A stretch of DNA of 64,000 nt from Streptacidiphilus sp. P02-A3a (GTDB lineage: Bacteria > Actinomycetota > Actinomycetes > Streptomycetales > Streptomycetaceae): NCBI RefSeq assembly GCF_014084105.1, contig NZ_CP048289.1, positions 4,101,922 through 4,165,921 on the forward strand, written 5' to 3'. This document shows, in pieces, positions 1 to 12,203 of this stretch. The notes beneath the pieces are model-generated. The model was given only the letters and a program-made list of their open reading frames with translations. It was not told where the DNA came from and made no database searches. The number at the start of each line of letters is the position of its first letter. Position 1 is the stretch's first letter. A program made the translations under genes and the position numbers.

Positions 1-3000
1 TCCGGTGGGGTGGCGTCGGGTCGGGTGTCGTATGCGCTGGGTCTTGAGGGTCCGGCGGTGACGGTGGATACGGCGTGTTCGTCGTCGTTGGTTGCGTTGC
101 ACTTGGCGGTGCAGGCGTTGCGGTCCGGTGAGTGCAGCCTGGCTCTGGCCGGGGGCGCGACGGTGATGGCGACCCCGGGCACCTTCGTGGAGTTCTCCCG
201 GCAGCGGGGGTTGGCTGTCGATGGCCGGTGCAAGGCGTATGCGGATGCGGCGGATGGTACGGGTTGGGGTGAGGGTGTTGGTGTGTTGGTGGTGGAGCGG
301 TTGTCGGATGCGCGTCGGCATGGGCGTCGGGTGTTGGCGGTGGTGCGTGGGACGGCGGTGAATCAGGATGGTGCGTCGAATGGTTTGACTGCGCCGAATG
401 GTCCGTCGCAGCAGCGGGTGATTCGGACGGCGTTGGCGGGTGCGGGGTTGTCGGCTGCTGAGGTTGATGTGGTTGAGGGGCATGGGACGGGTACGCGGTT
501 GGGTGACCCGATCGAGGCGCAGGCGGTGCTGGCGACCTATGGTCAGGGTCGGGAGGCCGGGCGTCCGGTGTTGTTGGGTTCGGTGAAGTCGAACATCGGT
601 CATACGCAGGCGGCGGCTGGTGTGGCTGGGATCATCAAGATGGTGCAGGCGATGGCGTACGGTGTGGTCCCGGCTACGTTGCACGTGGATGCGCCGTCGT
701 CCCAGGTGGACTGGGAGGCGGGCGCGGTCGAGTTGGTGACCGAGCCGACGGCCTGGCCGGAGACCGGTCGTCCGCGTCGGGCGGGGATCTCGTCCTTCGG
801 GTTCTCCGGGACCAACGCGCACGTGATCATCGAGCAGGCCCCCGAGCAGCCGGTCCCCGAGCCCACGGAGGCCCGACGGCTGCCGGTGGTGCCGTGGGTG
901 ATCTCGGCCCGCAGTGGGTCCACGCTCGCCGCGCAGGCCACGCGACTGCGGGAGCACCTGGCCGCCCGGCCCGACCTCGACCCGGTCGACGTCGGCTGGT
1001 CGCTGGCCACGGCCCGGGCACAGCTCAACCACCGCGCCGTGGTCGTCGGCGCCGACCGCGCCGAGCTCACCGCCCGCCTGGCCGACCTGAGCGGCTCGGA
1101 GACCGCCGGATCGGTGGGCAAGGTGGCCTTCGTGTTCACCGGTCAGGGTGCGCAACGGGCGGGCATGGGGCGGGAGTTGTATGCCGCCTATCCGGTGTTC
1201 GCGGAGGTGTTCGATGCGGTCTGTGCCGGGTTGGAGGAGCATCTGGACGGGTCGGTGGGTGCGGTCGTTCGGGGTGTTGCTGGTGACGTGGATGACACGG
1301 TGTGGGCGCAGGCGGGGTTGTTCGCGGTCGAGGTGGCGTTGTTCCGGTTGCTGGAGTCGTGGGGGGTTGCTCCGGCGGTGTTGGCGGGGCATTCGATCGG
1401 TGAGTTGGCTGCCGCGCATGTGGCGGGGGTCTGGTCGTTGGCCGATGCCTGCGCGGTGGTCGCGGCTCGGGGCCGGTTGATGCAGGCGCTGCCGACCGGC
1501 GGCGCGATGCTCGCGGTTCAGGCCGGGGAGGCGGACGTCCGCCAGGTCCTGGCCCGGATCGACGGCGTCGGCATCGCGGCGGTCAACGGACCCACCGCAG
1601 TGGTGGTCTCCGGCACCGGGCAGGCCGTGGCGGCGGTGGCGGAGGCGTTCACCGCGCAGGGGGTCCGGGTGCGGAACCTGCGGGTGTCGCACGCCTTCCA
1701 CTCGGCCCTGATGGAGCCGATGCTGGCCGAGTTCGCGCAGGTCACCGCAACGGTGTCGTATGCCGCGCCGCGCATCCCGCTGGTCTCGACGCTGACCGGC
1801 CGCCTGGTCACGGACGAGCTGACCGACCCGGACTACTGGGTGCGCCAGGTCCGCGAGCCGGTCCGGTTCGCGGACGCGGTCACCACGCTGCGCGAGAGCG
1901 GAGTGCGCACCTTCGTCGAGCTCGGCCCGGACGGTGTCCTCTCCGCGCTCGGCCCGCAGACCGCCACCGGCGAGGACGACGAGACGTCGGCGGAGGCCTG
2001 GCTGGCTACCCAACGCCGGGACCGGGAACAGACATTGACCCTGGTCACAGCGGTCGGACAGCTGTACGCCCGGGGTGGTGCGGTGGACTGGCCGCGCTTC
2101 TACGCCGGGACCGGCGCGGCCCGGGTCGATCTGCCCAGCTACGCCTTCGACCGCCAGCACTACTGGCTCAGCTCCGCCGGGGCCCACGGCGACGCGGTCG
2201 GCCTGGGACTGGGCTCGTCCGGGCACCCGCTGCTCGGCGCGGCGGTGAACCTCCCGGCCAGCGGCGGCCTGGTGCTGACCGGGCGGCTGTCGCTCAGCGC
2301 CCAGCCGTGGCTGGCCGATCACGTGGTCGCGGGGCGGGCGGTTGTGCCCGGCGCGGCCCTGGCGGAGATGGCGATCCGGGCCGGGGACGAGACCGGTCGG
2401 CCCCGACTCGCCGAGCTGGTGATCGAGGCGCCGCTGGTGCTGCCGCCGCAGGGCGGCATCCGGGTCCAGGTCACGGTGGACGCGGGCGAGGCGGACGGCG
2501 ACACCCGGCGCGGCGACGTCGCGATCTACTCCCAGCCCGAGCACGAGGACCCGGCCGGTGCCTGGACCCGGCACGCCACCGGCGTGCTCACCAAGGCCGA
2601 GACCACGTCCGAGCCCACAGCCGAGAGCACCTCCGGTCGCAGTGGCGACAGCACGGACGCCGCATGGCCACCGGCCGGGGCGGTCACCCAGGACCTGGAG
2701 GGCTTCTACCCGGCGCTGGCGGCGGCGGGTCTGAGCTACGGACCGCTGTTCCGGGGCGTGCGGACGCTGTGGCGGCGCGGCGACGAGCTGTTCGCCGAGG
2801 TCGGCCTCGACGACGATGTTCCGGTCGCCGGGTTCGGGCTGCATCCGGCGCTGCTGGACGCCGCGCTGCACCCGATCGCCGCCACCGGACCGGACGGCCC
2901 CGGGGACGGGCCACTACTGCCCTTCGCCTGGACCGATGTGGTGGTGCACGCGACCGGAGCGCGCGCCGCCCGGGTGCGGCTGGCCCCCGCCGCCACCGGC

Positions 3001-6000
3001 GACGGCATATCACTCACCCTGTCCGACGCGACCGGTGCGCTGATCGCCACCGTGGGTGCGCTGGTGCTGCGTCCGCTCCCGACGGCGCAGCCGGGCTCCG
3101 CCGTCGCCGCCGAGGCGCTGTTCACCCTGGACTGGGTGCCGGTGCGCGCCTCCGACGAAACGGTTGACGTAAGTCGCTGGGCGGTACTGAGTGATGACGA
3201 ATCGTCAATTTTGGCGCAGCTGCCCGACGTGGCACGCTTCTCCGGCATCGGCGAGCTGGTGGCCGCAGTGGCCGACGGTCGTCCCGCCCCGGACACCGTG
3301 GTCATCGGCTGCCCGACGCAGCCCGAGGGCGACGACGTCCCCGGCCGGGCCCGGGCGGCTGCGGCCGACACCCTGGAACTGGTGCGGGAGTGGCTGGCGG
3401 CCGGGAACCTGGCCGACGCGCGGCTGGTCCTGGTCACCGAACGCGCCGTCGACGCCGGTTCCGGGGAGGTCCCGATCGACCTGGCCGGCTCGGCCAACTG
3501 GGGGTTGGTGCGCGTCGCCGCGAGCGAGAACCCGGGCCGCCTGGCCCTGGTGGACCTGGACGTCGACCCCGCCGCCGAGGGAGCGTCGTTGCGTACGGCC
3601 GTCGCCACCGGCGAGCCGCAGGTCGCCGTCCGGACCGGCCAACTCCTGGTCCCGCGACTGACGCGGGCACGGTCGGCGGCCATCCTGGAGCCCCCGGCGG
3701 ACACGGACTCGTGGCGGCTGGACTTCACCGAGCGCGGCACGCTCCAGAACCTGCTGCTGGCGCCGGTGGATGCGGGTGTTGCTCTGGGCGCGGGTGAGGT
3801 GCGGGTGGGGTTGCGTGCGGGTGGGGTGAACTTCCGTGATGTGTTGAATGTGTTGGGGATGTATCCGGGGGATGCGGGTTTGTTGGGTCTTGAGGGTGCG
3901 GGTGTGGTGTTGGAGGTGGGGGTCGGGGTTTCTGGTTTGCGGGTGGGTGATGTGGTGATGGGGTTGTTTTCGGGGGCGTTTGCCGCGGCTGTGGTGACGG
4001 ATCAGCGGTTGTTGGTTCGGGTGCCGGTGGGTTGGTCGTTGGCGGAGGCGGCGGCTGCGCCGGTGGTGTTTTTGACGGCGTATTATGCGTTGGTTGAGTT
4101 GGCGGGGTTGCGGTGTGGTGAGTCGGTCTTGATCCATGCTGCGGCGGGTGGGGTGGGGATTGCGGCGGTGCAGTTGGCGCAGCATCTGGGTGCGGTGGTG
4201 TTGGGTACGGCGAGTGTGTCGAAGTGGTCGGTGTTGCGTGGGTTGGGGTTGTCGTCGTCGCGGGTGGCGTCGTCGCGGACGTTGGACTTCGAGGGTGAGT
4301 TCCGGTCTGTGGTGGGGTCGGTGGATGTGGTGTTGGATTCGTTGGCTGGTGAGTTCGTGGATGCGTCGTTGCGGTTGGCGGCGGGTCCTGGTGGGCGGTT
4401 TGTGGAGATGGGTAAGGCTGATGTTCGTGATCCGGAGCAGGTTGCTCGTGATCATGGGGGGTTGTGGTACCGGGCGTTTGACTTGTTGGAGTTGGATCCT
4501 GATGAGATCGCGCGGATGTTGGCGGTGTTGTCGGAGTTGTTTGCGGCGGGTGTGTTGCGGCCGTTGCCGGTGGCGGCGTGGGATGTGCGGCGGGCGCCGG
4601 AGGCGTTCCGGTACCTGAGCCAGGCCCGCAACATCGGCAAGGTCGTACTCACCGTGCCCAACGCGGCCGACTCCCGAGGGACCGTGCTGCTGACCGGCGC
4701 CTCCGGTGCCCTCGGCGGCCTGGTCGCCCGGCACCTGGCGGAGAACCGGCAGGCGGAACGCCTGGTACTGCTCTCCCGGCGCGGACCGGCCGTGCCCGGC
4801 GCGGCCAGGCTCGCGGCTGAACTCGCCGCCCAGGGCGTCGCGGTCGACGTCGTCGCCGCCGATGTCGCCGACCGCGCCGCGCTGGCGCGGGTCATCGACG
4901 CCGTACCGACCGCGACACCGCTGCGCGGGGTGGTCCACGCGGCCGGCGTCCTGGACGACGGTGTGATCACCTCGCTCACCCCGGCCGCCCTGGATGCCGT
5001 GATGCGGCCCAAGGTCGATGGTGCCTGGCACCTGCACGAGCTGACCCGAGGCCTGGACCTGAGCCTGTTCGTGGTCTTCTCCTCGATCGCGGGCATCTGG
5101 GGCAACCCGGGCCAGGGCGGCTACGCGGCGGCGAACACCTTCCTGGACGCGCTGGCGGCACATCGCCGCCGCCTCGGCCTCCCCGCCAACTCGCTGGCCT
5201 GGGGCCTGTGGCAGCTCGGCGAACCCGGTTCCGAGGCCGGGGGCGGCGGGGGCGCCGACGGCATGGCCGGGCAGCTCAGCCCGGCCGACTGGCAGCGGCT
5301 GGCCGGGCAGGGCATGCAGCCGCTGACCGGCGCCGACGGGCTGGCGCTGCTCGACGCCGTGCGCGGGGTGGGGGAGCCCGGAGGTCGGCCGCTCGGCGCG
5401 GCCGGCGCGCTGCTGGTCCCGGCCCGGCTCGACCCGTCCGCGTTCCGCCGCCGGGGCCGCGAGGTGCCGGCGCTGATGTCCGGCCTGGTCTCGGCGACCA
5501 CCCGGGCCACCCGGCGCACCGCCGGTCGGACCAGTACCGACAGCGGTACCGGCCTCGCCGCCCGCCTGGTGGGCCTGTCCCCGGCCGAGCAGGAGTCGAC
5601 GGTCCACGAGCTGGTACTGACCCAGGCGGCACTGGTGCTCGGCATGGCCGGGCCGGAGTCGGTGGACGCCGACCGGTCCTTCCGCGAGCTGGGCTTCGAC
5701 TCGCTGACCGCCGTCGAGCTGCGCAACCAGGTCGGCGAGGCGACCGGCCTGCGGCTTCCGGCCACGCTGGTCTTCGACTACCCGACGCCGTCGACGCTGG
5801 TCGGCTACCTGCTGGCGGAGCTCGGCGGCCGGATCGCCGACGTCGCGCTGACCAGCGCGCCGCGCGGCGCGGCAGTGGACGGCGACGACCCGGTGGTGAT
5901 CGTCGGGATGGGCTGCCGGTTCCCCGGAGGTGTCTCCTCCGCCGGGGACTTCTGGAGCCTGCTCGCCTCCGGAACCGACACGGTGTCCGGCTTCCCGGCC

Positions 6001-9000
6001 GATCGCGGCCCGGACTGGGAGAGCGTCTTCGACCAGGACCCGGCCGCCGTCGGCAAGAGCTACGCCCGGGAGGGCGCGTTCCTCGGCCAGGCGGCCGACT
6101 TCGACGCGCAGTTCTTCGGGATCTCGCCGCGTGAGGCGTTGGCGATGGATCCGCAGCAGCGGTTGCTGCTGGAGACCTCGTGGGAGGCGCTGGAGGACGC
6201 CGGGATCGACACCGGCACCCTGCACGGCAGCGAGACCGGGGTGTTCACGGGGCTGATCTACCACGACTACAGCACCGGCAGTTCCGCTCCGGGCGAGGTC
6301 GAGGGTTACGTCAGCACGGGGATGTCCGGTGGGGTGGCGTCGGGTCGGGTGTCGTACGCGCTGGGTCTTGAGGGTCCGGCGGTGACGGTGGATACGGCGT
6401 GTTCGTCGTCGTTGGTTGCGTTGCACTTGGCGGTGCAGGCGTTGCGGTCCGGTGAGTGCAGCCTGGCTCTGGCCGGGGGCGTGACCGTGATGGCCACGCC
6501 GGGCATCTTCGTCGACTTCTCCCGGCAGCGGGGGTTGGCTGCGGATGGCCGGTGCAAGGCGTATGCGGATGCGGCGGATGGTACGGGTTGGGGTGAGGGT
6601 GTTGGTGTGTTGGTGGTGGAGCGGTTGTCGGATGCGCGTCGGCATGGGCGTCGGGTGTTGGCGGTGGTGCGTGGGACGGCGGTGAATCAGGATGGTGCGT
6701 CGAATGGTTTGACTGCGCCGAATGGTCCGTCGCAGCAGCGGGTGATTCGGACGGCGTTGGCGGGTGCGGGGTTGTCGGCTGCTGAGGTTGATGTGGTTGA
6801 GGGGCATGGGACGGGTACGCGGTTGGGTGACCCGATCGAGGCGCAGGCGGTGCTGGCGACCTATGGTCAGGGTCGGGAGGCCGGGCGTCCGGTGTTGTTG
6901 GGTTCGGTGAAGTCGAACATCGGTCATACGCAGGCGGCGGCTGGTGTGGCTGGGATCATCAAGATGGTGCAGGCGATGGCGTACGGTGTGGTTCCGGCTA
7001 CGTTGCACGTGGATGCGCCGTCGTCCCAGGTGGACTGGGAGGCGGGCGCGGTCGAGTTGGTGACCGAGCCGACGGCCTGGCCGGAGACCGGTCGTCCGCG
7101 TCGGGCGGGGATCTCGTCCTTCGGGTTCTCCGGGACCAACGCGCACGTGATCATCGAGCAGGCCCCCGAGCAGCCGGTCCCCGAGCGGGAGACGGTGCGG
7201 CAACCGCCGGTCGTCCCGTGGGTGATCTCGGCCCGAAGCGGAGCCGGGCTGGTCGCACAGGCGCAACGGCTGCTGGAGTACGCCGGTTCGCGGCCGGAGC
7301 TCGAACCGGCCGACGTCGGCTGGTCGCTCACCAGCAGCCGGACGGCGCTGTCGCAGCGGGCGGTGGTGGTCGGCGCGGACCGGGAGGAGCTGCTGGCCGG
7401 GCTGGAGCGGCTGGCGTCCGGCGAGCAGTCGCCCTCCGCGGTGACCGGAGCGACCGGTGCGCTTGGCAAGCTCGGCTTCGTGTTCACCGGCCAGGGCGCG
7501 CAACGGGCGGGCATGGGAAGGGAGTTGTATGCCGCCTATCCGGTGTTCGCGGAGGTGTTCGATGCGGTCTGTGCCGGGTTGGAGGAGCATCTGGACGGGT
7601 CGGTGGGTGCGGTCGTTCGGGGTGTTGCTGGTGACGTGAATGACACGGTGTGGGCGCAGGCGGGGTTGTTCGCGGTCGAGGTGGCGTTGTTCCGGTTGCT
7701 GGAGTCGTGGGGGGTTGCTCCGGCGGTGTTGGCCGGGCACTCCATCGGTGAGTTGGCCGCCGCGCATGTGGCGGGGGTCTGGTCGTTGGCCGATGCCTGC
7801 GCGGTGGTCGCGGCGCGCGGCCGGTTGATGCAGGCGCTGCCGACCGGCGGCGCGATGCTCGCGATCCACGCGAGCGAACCGGACGTCCGCCAGGTCCTGG
7901 CCCGGATCGACGGCGTCGGCATCGCGGCGGTCAACGGACCCACCGCAGTGGTGGTCTCCGGCACCGAGCAGGCCGTGGACGCGGTCGCCGAGGAGTTCAC
8001 CGGCCGTGGCGTCCGGGCGCGGAAGCTCCGGGTGTCGCACGCCTTCCACTCGCCGCTGATGGAACCGATGCTGGCCGAGTTCGCGCAGGTCGCCGCGTCG
8101 GTGTCGTACCGGACCCCGACGATCCCGCTGGTGTCCACGGTGACCGGCGGGGCAGTGACCCACGAGCTGACGGATCCGCAGTACTGGGTGCGCCAGGTCC
8201 GCGAGCCGGTCCGGTTCGCCGACGCCGTCGCCGGGCTGCGGCAGGCCGGGGTCCGGACCTTCGTCGAGATCGGCCCGGACGCCGTGCTGTCCGTACTCGG
8301 CCCGGAGACCGCCGCCGTCGCGGACGGCGGCGACCAGGCCGAGGCCTGGATACCGGCGCTGCGCCGGGACCGGGCGGAACCCGCGAACCTGGTGGCGGCC
8401 GTCGGTCGACTGTACGCCCGGGGCGGGAACGTCGACTGGTCCCGCTTCTACGCCGGGACCGGGGCGCGCCGGGTGGACCTGCCGACGTACGCCTTCACCC
8501 GGGAGCGGTTCTGGCTGACCAGCGGCCCCGCCCGGGCGGACGCCGCCGGTCTGGGACAGGCCGTGGCCGGGCACCCGCTGCTCGGCGCGGCCGTGGACCT
8601 GCCCGACAACGGCGGTCTGCTGCTGACCGGACGGCTGTCGCTGACCGCGCAGCCCTGGCTCGCGGACTTCAGGACCGCGGGCCGGATCGTCGTTCCGGAG
8701 ACCGCCCTGGTCGAGATGGCGGTGCGGGCCGGGGACCAGACCGGGCAGACCCGGCTGAGCGAACTCCAGGTCCAGGCGCCGCTGGTACTGCCCGACCCCG
8801 GTGCGCTCCAGGTCCAGGTGGTGCTCACCCGGCCGGACCAGGACGGTCACCGGGAGCTGGCCGTCTACGCCCGACCGGAGAGCGAGGCGCCACGGGGAGC
8901 ATGGACCCGGCACGCCACCGGCGTGCTCACCGGCACCACCAGCGACGCGCGGGTCGGCGGTGAGACGGCGACCGAGTGGCCGCCGCCCGGCGCGCAGCCG

Positions 9001-11370
9001 GAGCCCGCGTCGACCTACCGGTACATCGACACCGTGTGGCGCCGGGGCGAGGAGTTGTTCGCCGAGATCGCCCTCGACCCGGCCACGGACGTCAGCGGAT
9101 TCGGCCTGCACCCCGCGCTGCTGGACGCCGTGCTACCGCTGACCGGCCCCGGCTCCGCCGGGGACGCGCCGATGCTGGCGTCCGCCTGGACCGACGTGGC
9201 CGTGCACGCCACCGGCGCCGACACGGTACGGGCGCGGCTGGCGCCGGTCCCCGGCGGCGGGGCGACCTCGGTGACGCTGTTCGACGGCAACGGCGAACTG
9301 GTGGCCTCGGTCGGAGCCGTGACCCGGCGCCCGCTCGCGGCCGGGGAACTGCCCGCCGAGACGCCCGACTCGCTGTTCGAGCTGACCTGGACGCCGGTCG
9401 AGCCCGGCGCGCGGTCGGCCACCGAGCAGTCGGGCCCGGAGCAATCGGCTCCGGAGCAGGTGGCCCTGGTCGGGCCGGAGTGGGCGCAGGCCGGTCCGGG
9501 CTGGCCGGGGGCGGCACACTACGCCACGTTGGGCGACCTGGTCGCGGCGCTGGTCCAGGGTGTGCCGGTGCCGGACACGATCGTCGTCAGCGGGCGTCCC
9601 GCCGCCGACCCGGCCGGAGGCGTCGCCGGGGCGGCCCGGGACGCGGCCGTGGCCACCCTGCTCCTGCTGCAACAGTGGCTGAAGGCCGCGGACCTCGCCG
9701 GATCCCGGCTGGTCGTGCTCACCGAACAGGCCGTGGAAGCCGGCTCGGAGCCGGTCGAGGTCGCCGGTGCGGCGGTCTGGGGTCTGCTCCGGGCGGCCCA
9801 GTCCGAGTACCCCGGCCGGATCGTGCTGCTCGACCTGGACCCGGCGGCGGCCGAGGAGCGGGCGCTCCCGGCCGTGGTGGGCGCGGCGGTGGCCTCGGGA
9901 CAGCCGCAGCTCGCCGTCCGCGCCGGTCAACTCCGGGTGCCGAGGCTGGTCCCGGCGACCGCCGAGCCGACCGCCGAGGCCGCCGACGCCGCCGACGCGG
10001 TGGCGGACCGGCGGGGAACGCTGCTGGTCACCGGTGCGTCGGGGGCGCTCGGCGGGCTGGTCGCGCGTGGCCTGGTCGGCACCGGCCGGGCCGAGCGGGT
10101 CGAACTGCTGTCCCGGCGCGGCGCGCAGGCGTCGGGCGTGGGCGCACTGGCAGCCGAACTCGCCGGTCTCGGCGCTACGGCCCGGGTGACCGCCTGCGAC
10201 GCGGCGGACCGGGACGGCCTGGCCGCGGTGATCGCCGGGATCCCGGCCGAGACGCCGCTGCGCGGGGTGGTCCATGCCGCCGGTGTCCTCGACGACGGGG
10301 TCATCGAGTCGCTGACCCCGGCCCGGTTCGAGGCGGTGCTGCGGCCGAAGGTCGACGGCGCCTGGAACCTGCACGAGCTGACACGGGAGCTGGAACTCGA
10401 CGACTTCGTGCTGTTCTCGTCGATGGCCGGGATCTGGGGCAACGCCGGACAGGGCAACTACGCGGCAGCCAACACCTTCCTGGACGCCCTGGCCGCGCAC
10501 CGGCGGCGGGCCGGACTCCCGGCCACCTCGCTGGCCTGGGGTCCGTGGCAGGTCGAGGAGTCCGAAGCGGTCGGCGGGATGGCCGGACAGCTGGCGGACG
10601 CCGACTGGCAGCGGATGGCCCGGCACGGCCTCCAGCCTCTCGGTGGCGCCGAGGGCCTGGCCCGGCTGGACGCGGTGATCGAGCGGAACCGGCGCCACCC
10701 GGGCACGGTCCCGGCGCTGCTGGTGCCGGTCAACCTCGACCTCGGGGTGCTCCGGCGGCACAGCGGCGCGGGACTGCCGCCGCTGCTGTCCGGCCTGGTG
10801 GGTGGATCGGGTTCGGGCCGACAGGCTCGGCGGGTCGTCGGCCCGGTCGGCGCGGCCGAGCCGAACGGGCTGGCCGCTCGGCTGGCCGCGCTGCCCCCGG
10901 CCGCCCGCGAACGCGCGGTGCAGGACCTGGTCCGCGCGCAGTCCGCGCAGGTGCTGGGACTCTCCGGGCCGCAGGCGATCGACGGCAGCCGGTCCTTCCT
11001 GGAGCTGGGCCTGACGTCCGTGACCGCGCTGGAACTGCGCAACCAGTTGAGCAGCGCGGCCGGGTTGACCCTGGCGGCCAGCGTGATCTTCGACTACCCG
11101 ACGCCGACCGCACTGGCCGGATACCTGCACGCGAACATCGTTCCGGCGGAAACGGCGCTGCCCGTCCTGGATGGTCTGGACCAGCTGGCCTCGCTGCTCT
11201 CGGCGGTGGACCAGGACAGCGACCGGCGGTCGGAGATCATCATTCGGCTTGAGGGCCTGATCGCGGACTTCCGCAGCCGGACCGAGGAGAACGCCACGGC
11301 CTACCGCGAACTGTCGGTGGCCAGCGACGACGAGATATTCGACCTGATCGACCGCGAACTGGGCATCTGA
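1..11370 (+). CDS. Modular type I polyketide synthase, two modules, 5' end outside window
   Basis: Open from base 1, so the N-terminus lies upstream. Module 1: partial KS (Cys codon 76, HGTGTRLGD from 481, KSNIGH to 603), AT (GHSIGE, Ser 1393), DH (His 2320 in [10 protein letters not shown], then HPALLDA), ER (NADPH loop HAAAGGVG near 4137), KR (FSS, GGYAAAN) and ACP (GFDSL, Ser 5701). Module 2: complete KS (Cys 6400), AT (Ser 7741), degenerate DH, KR, ACP (GLTSV) and a C-terminal docking helix ending DLIDRELGI. Both ATs carry HAFH (1690, 8038), the malonyl-CoA signature. Both KRs carry the LDD motif of B-type ketoreductases. In module 2 the DH His is Phe (8668) and about 15 residues are missing near 9010, so the beta-hydroxyl should persist. 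There is no TE: the chain is passed to another protein. Confidence 0.97.
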   Translation, partial: SGGVASGRVSYALGLEGPAVTVDTACSSSLVALHLAVQALRSGECSLALAGGATVMATPGTFVEFSRQRGLAVDGRCKAYADAADGTGWGEGVGVLVVERLSDARRHGRRVLAVVRGTAVNQDGASNGLTAPNGPSQQRVIRTALAGAGLSAAEVDVVEGHGTGTRLGDPIEAQAVLATYGQGREAGRPVLLGSVKSNIGHTQAAAGVAGIIKMVQAMAYGVVPATLHVDAPSSQVDWEAGAVELVTEPTAWPETGRPRRAGISSFGFSGTNAHVIIEQAPEQPVPEPTEARRLPVVPWVISARSGSTLAAQATRLREHLAARPDLDPVDVGWSLATARAQLNHRAVVVGADRAELTARLADLSGSETAGSVGKVAFVFTGQGAQRAGMGRELYAAYPVFAEVFDAVCAGLEEHLDGSVGAVVRGVAGDVDDTVWAQAGLFAVEVALFRLLESWGVAPAVLAGHSIGELAAAHVAGVWSLADACAVVAARGRLMQALPTGGAMLAVQAGEADVRQVLARIDGVGIAAVNGPTAVVVSGTGQAVAAVAEAFTAQGVRVRNLRVSHAFHSALMEPMLAEFAQVTATVSYAAPRIPLVSTLTGRLVTDELTDPDYWVRQVREPVRFADAVTTLRESGVRTFVELGPDGVLSALGPQTATGEDDETSAEAWLATQRRDREQTLTLVTAVGQLYARGGAVDWPRFYAGTGAARVDLPSYAFDRQHYWLSSAGAHGDAVGLGLGSSGHPLLGAAVNLPASGGLVLTGRLSLSAQPWLADHVVAGRAVVPGAALAEMAIRAGDETGRPRLAELVIEAPLVLPPQGGIRVQVTVDAGEADGDTRRGDVAIYSQPEHEDPAGAWTRHATGVLTKAETTSEPTAESTSGRSGDSTDAAWPPAGAVTQDLEGFYPALAAAGLSYGPLFRGVRTLWRRGDELFAEVGLDDDVPVAGFGLHPALLDAALHPIAATGPDGPGDGPLLPFAWTDVVVHATGARAARVRLAPAATGDGISLTLSDATGALIATVGALVLRPLPTAQPGSAVAAEALFTLDWVPVRASDETVDVSRWAVLSDDESSILAQLPDVARFSGIGELVAAVADGRPAPDTVVIGCPTQPEGDDVPGRARAAAADTLELVREWLAAGNLADARLVLVTERAVDAGSGEVPIDLAGSANWGLVRVAASENPGRLALVDLDVDPAAEGASLRTAVATGEPQVAVRTGQLLVPRLTRARSAAILEPPADTDSWRLDFTERGTLQNLLLAPVDAGVALGAGEVRVGLRAGGVNFRDVLNVLGMYPGDAGLLGLEGAGVVLEVGVGVSGLRVGDVVMGLFSGAFAAAVVTDQRLLVRVPVGWSLAEAAAAPVVFLTAYYALVELAGLRCGESVLIHAAAGGVGIAAVQLAQHLGAVVLGTASVSKWSVLRGLGLSSSRVASSRTLDFEGEFRSVVGSVDVVLDSLAGEFVDASLRLAAGPGGRFVEMGKADVRDPEQVARDHGGLWYRAFDLLELDPDEIARMLAVLSELFAAGVLRPLPVAAWDVRRAPEAFRYLSQARNIGKVVLTVPNAADSRGTVLLTGASGALGGLVARHLAENRQAERLVLLSRRGPAVPGAARLAAELAAQGVAVDVVAADVADRAALARVIDAVPTATPLRGVVHAAGVLDDGVITSLTPAALDAVMRPKVDGAWHLHELTRGLDLSLFVVFSSIAGIWGNPGQGGYAAANTFLDALAAHRRRLGLPANSLAWGLWQLGEPGSEAGGGGGADGMAGQLSPADWQRLAGQGMQPLTGADGLALLDAVRGVGEPGGRPLGAAGALLVPARLDPSAFRRRGREVPALMSGLVSATTRATRRTAGRTSTDSGTGLAARLVGLSPAEQESTVHELVLTQAALVLGMAGPESVDADRSFRELGFDSLTAVELRNQVGEATGLRLPATLVFDYPTPSTLVGYLLAELGGRIADVALTSAPRGAAVDGDDPVVIVGMGCRFPGGVSSAGDFWSLLASGTDTVSGFPADRGPDWESVFDQDPAAVGKSYAREGAFLGQAADFDAQFFGISPREALAMDPQQRLLLETSWEALEDAGIDTGTLHGSETGVFTGLIYHDYSTGSSAPGEVEGYVSTGMSGGVASGRVSYALGLEGPAVTVDTACSSSLVALHLAVQALRSGECSLALAGGVTVMATPGIFVDFSRQRGLAADGRCKAYADAADGTGWGEGVGVLVVERLSDARRHGRRVLAVVRGTAVNQDGASNGLTAPNGPSQQRVIRTALAGAGLSAAEVDVVEGHGTGTRLGDPIEAQAVLATYGQGREAGRPVLLGSVKSNIGHTQAAAGVAGIIKMVQAMAYGVVPATLHVDAPSSQVDWEAGAVELVTEPTAWPETGRPRRAGISSFGFSGTNAHVIIEQAPEQPVPERETVRQPPVVPWVISARSGAGLVAQAQRLLEYAGSRPELEPADVGWSLTSSRTALSQRAVVVGADREELLAGLERLASGEQSPSAVTGATGALGKLGFVFTGQGAQRAGMGRELYAAYPVFAEVFDAVCAGLEEHLDGSVGAVVRGVAGDVNDTVWAQAGLFAVEVALFRLLESWGVAPAVLAGHSIGELAAAHVAGVWSLADACAVVAARGRLMQALPTGGAMLAIHASEPDVRQVLARIDGVGIAAVNGPTAVVVSGTEQAVDAVAEEFTGRGVRARKLRVSHAFHSPLMEPMLAEFAQVAASVSYRTPTIPLVSTVTGGAVTHELTDPQYWVRQVREPVRFADAVAGLRQAGVRTFVEIGPDAVLSVLGPETAAVADGGDQAEAWIPALRRDRAEPANLVAAVGRLYARGGNVDWSRFYAGTGARRVDLPTYAFTRERFWLTSGPARADAAGLGQAVAGHPLLGAAVDLPDNGGLLLTGRLSLTAQPWLADFRTAGRIVVPETALVEMAVRAGDQTGQTRLSELQVQAPLVLPDPGALQVQVVLTRPDQDGHRELAVYARPESEAPRGAWTRHATGVLTGTTSDARVGGETATEWPPPGAQPEPASTYRYIDTVWRRGEELFAEIALDPATDVSGFGLHPALLDAVLPLTGPGSAGDAPMLASAWTDVAVHATGADTVRARLAPVPGGGATSVTLFDGNGELVASVGAVTRRPLAAGELPAETPDSLFELTWTPVEPGARSATEQSGPEQSAPEQVALVGPEWAQAGPGWPGAAHYATLGDLVAALVQGVPVPDTIVVSGRPAADPAGGVAGAARDAAVATLLLLQQWLKAADLAGSRLVVLTEQAVEAGSEPVEVAGAAVWGLLRAAQSEYPGRIVLLDLDPAAAEERALPAVVGAAVASGQPQLAVRAGQLRVPRLVPATAEPTAEAADAADAVADRRGTLLVTGASGALGGLVARGLVGTGRAERVELLSRRGAQASGVGALAAELAGLGATARVTACDAADRDGLAAVIAGIPAETPLRGVVHAAGVLDDGVIESLTPARFEAVLRPKVDGAWNLHELTRELELDDFVLFSSMAGIWGNAGQGNYAAANTFLDALAAHRRRAGLPATSLAWGPWQVEESEAVGGMAGQLADADWQRMARHGLQPLGGAEGLARLDAVIERNRRHPGTVPALLVPVNLDLGVLRRHSGAGLPPLLSGLVGGSGSGRQARRVVGPVGAAEPNGLAARLAALPPAARERAVQDLVRAQSAQVLGLSGPQAIDGSRSFLELGLTSVTALELRNQLSSAAGLTLAASVIFDYPTPTALAGYLHANIVPAETALPVLDGLDQLASLLSAVDQDSDRRSEIIIRLEGLIADFRSRTEENATAYRELSVASDDEIFDLIDRELGI
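6325..7185 (+). repeat. Second copy of KS coding DNA, nearly identical to bases 1-861
   Basis: Bases 1-861 and 6325-7185 align without indels (offset 6324) and differ at only scattered positions, mostly around 157-245. The AT core is also repeated: 1126-1625 matches 7474-7973 almost throughout. Identity falls abruptly in the KS-AT linker. The shared tracts use T- or G-ending codons (GTG, TTG, GGT) where flanking domains prefer C-ending codons. Recent gene conversion or duplication between modules is the likely cause. Confidence 0.9.
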
Positions 11371-11407
11371 GGCGTCCCTGCCAATTCTGCCGGTCGGCAC
11401 GGTGACA

Positions 11408-11452
11408 CCCTGGCCGCGCCCCGCATCCGTCGATGCCGGGACGCGGCCAGGG
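11408..11452 (+). terminator. Terminator hairpin after the PKS
   Basis: A perfect 11-bp stem (11408-11418 with 11442-11452, CCCTGGCCGCG) encloses a further short stem GCATC/GATGC (11423-11436). It starts 38 bp after the PKS stop codon. There is no clear U-tract, which is common in actinomycetes. Confidence 0.7.
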
Positions 11453-12203
11453 CCGTCTCCGGGGCGACCGCGGTGCCCGGAGTGTGGGTCAAGTCCGGCT
11501 CCGCGCAACCGGGATGGCCGTCCACATGGTGGACAGCGGCCTCCGGAGGCGCTGCCGTCGCGGCAACGGCGTTGGCGGACGCCAGTGTTGGAGCGCGGCA
11601 CCGATCCGGGGGCGGCCGCGGCGGATCTTCGGGACTGCCATGGACGGATGGCGCAGTGCTCCCTGTCGCCCTCGAACTCCCTTCGTAGCGGAGCGAGTTA
11701 CTCGTACGGAGCAGTAGTATTGCCGCTCTGTCGGTCAGCTGACCGCGCTGACCTGCGGAATCGCCCGTTCATCAAGACTTTGGCACGGGCTTGCCTGCTG
11801 CACGTCCAACGAGCGGCCGGGGGTGTGATGGTGGTGCTGTCGGCTTCGGGGAGTCAGTCCCCGGGCCCTCTGCCGGCGGAGTCACCATCCGTCAACTCCC
11901 TTAGCTACCACGGGTTTACGTCATTGAAACCAGCGCGACACCCGCACCGTCCGTACCCGTTCGCTCACCTCTGCGTGAACGCTTATCAGGGGCTCCGGAC
12001 CGCCTGCAATGCAGCCGTGGACACGGACAGGTGAAGCCTGAGTTACGCCCGGTGGAACCATCGGGACGCTCATTGCCAGACCATTCTCAAGCCGGTTAGC
12101 CTCCCAGCGAGTGATCACATCCTCGCCACTCGGTCATCACAAGCTGAATCCAGCATTTCAAGGCTGAACGCCTGTCGCCAATTCTGAAAGAAAGGGCACC
12201 GCG
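11453..12203. other. Long intergenic region upstream of the StrR-like regulator
   Basis: About 750 bp with lower GC than its surroundings (11700-12200) and no ORF with convincing codon usage on either strand. It presumably holds the promoter of the regulator at 12204; SD-like AAAGG lies just before that start. I found no full StrR-type palindrome here. A weak GTTCGC/GTGAAC pair at 11959-11980 has the wrong spacing. Confidence 0.5.

Noticed and set aside
3205-9111. Very long minus-strand open frame opposite the PKS
   Set aside because: It mirrors the codon bias of the real gene on the other strand. The translation is rich in Arg, Gly, Pro and His without domains. The same holds for the long minus frames at 9133-11601, 14338-17442, 24670-28000 and 44451-48692, and for plus frames opposite the NRPS.
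11959-11980. GTTCGC/GTGAAC inverted repeat considered as a StrR site
   Set aside because: One mismatch and a total span of 22 bp instead of 29. It lacks the CTG/CAG inner bases, so it is probably chance.
11402-12034. Plus-strand open frames after the PKS
   Set aside because: No ribosome site, poor codon pattern and overlap with the terminator hairpin; the translations show no family features.
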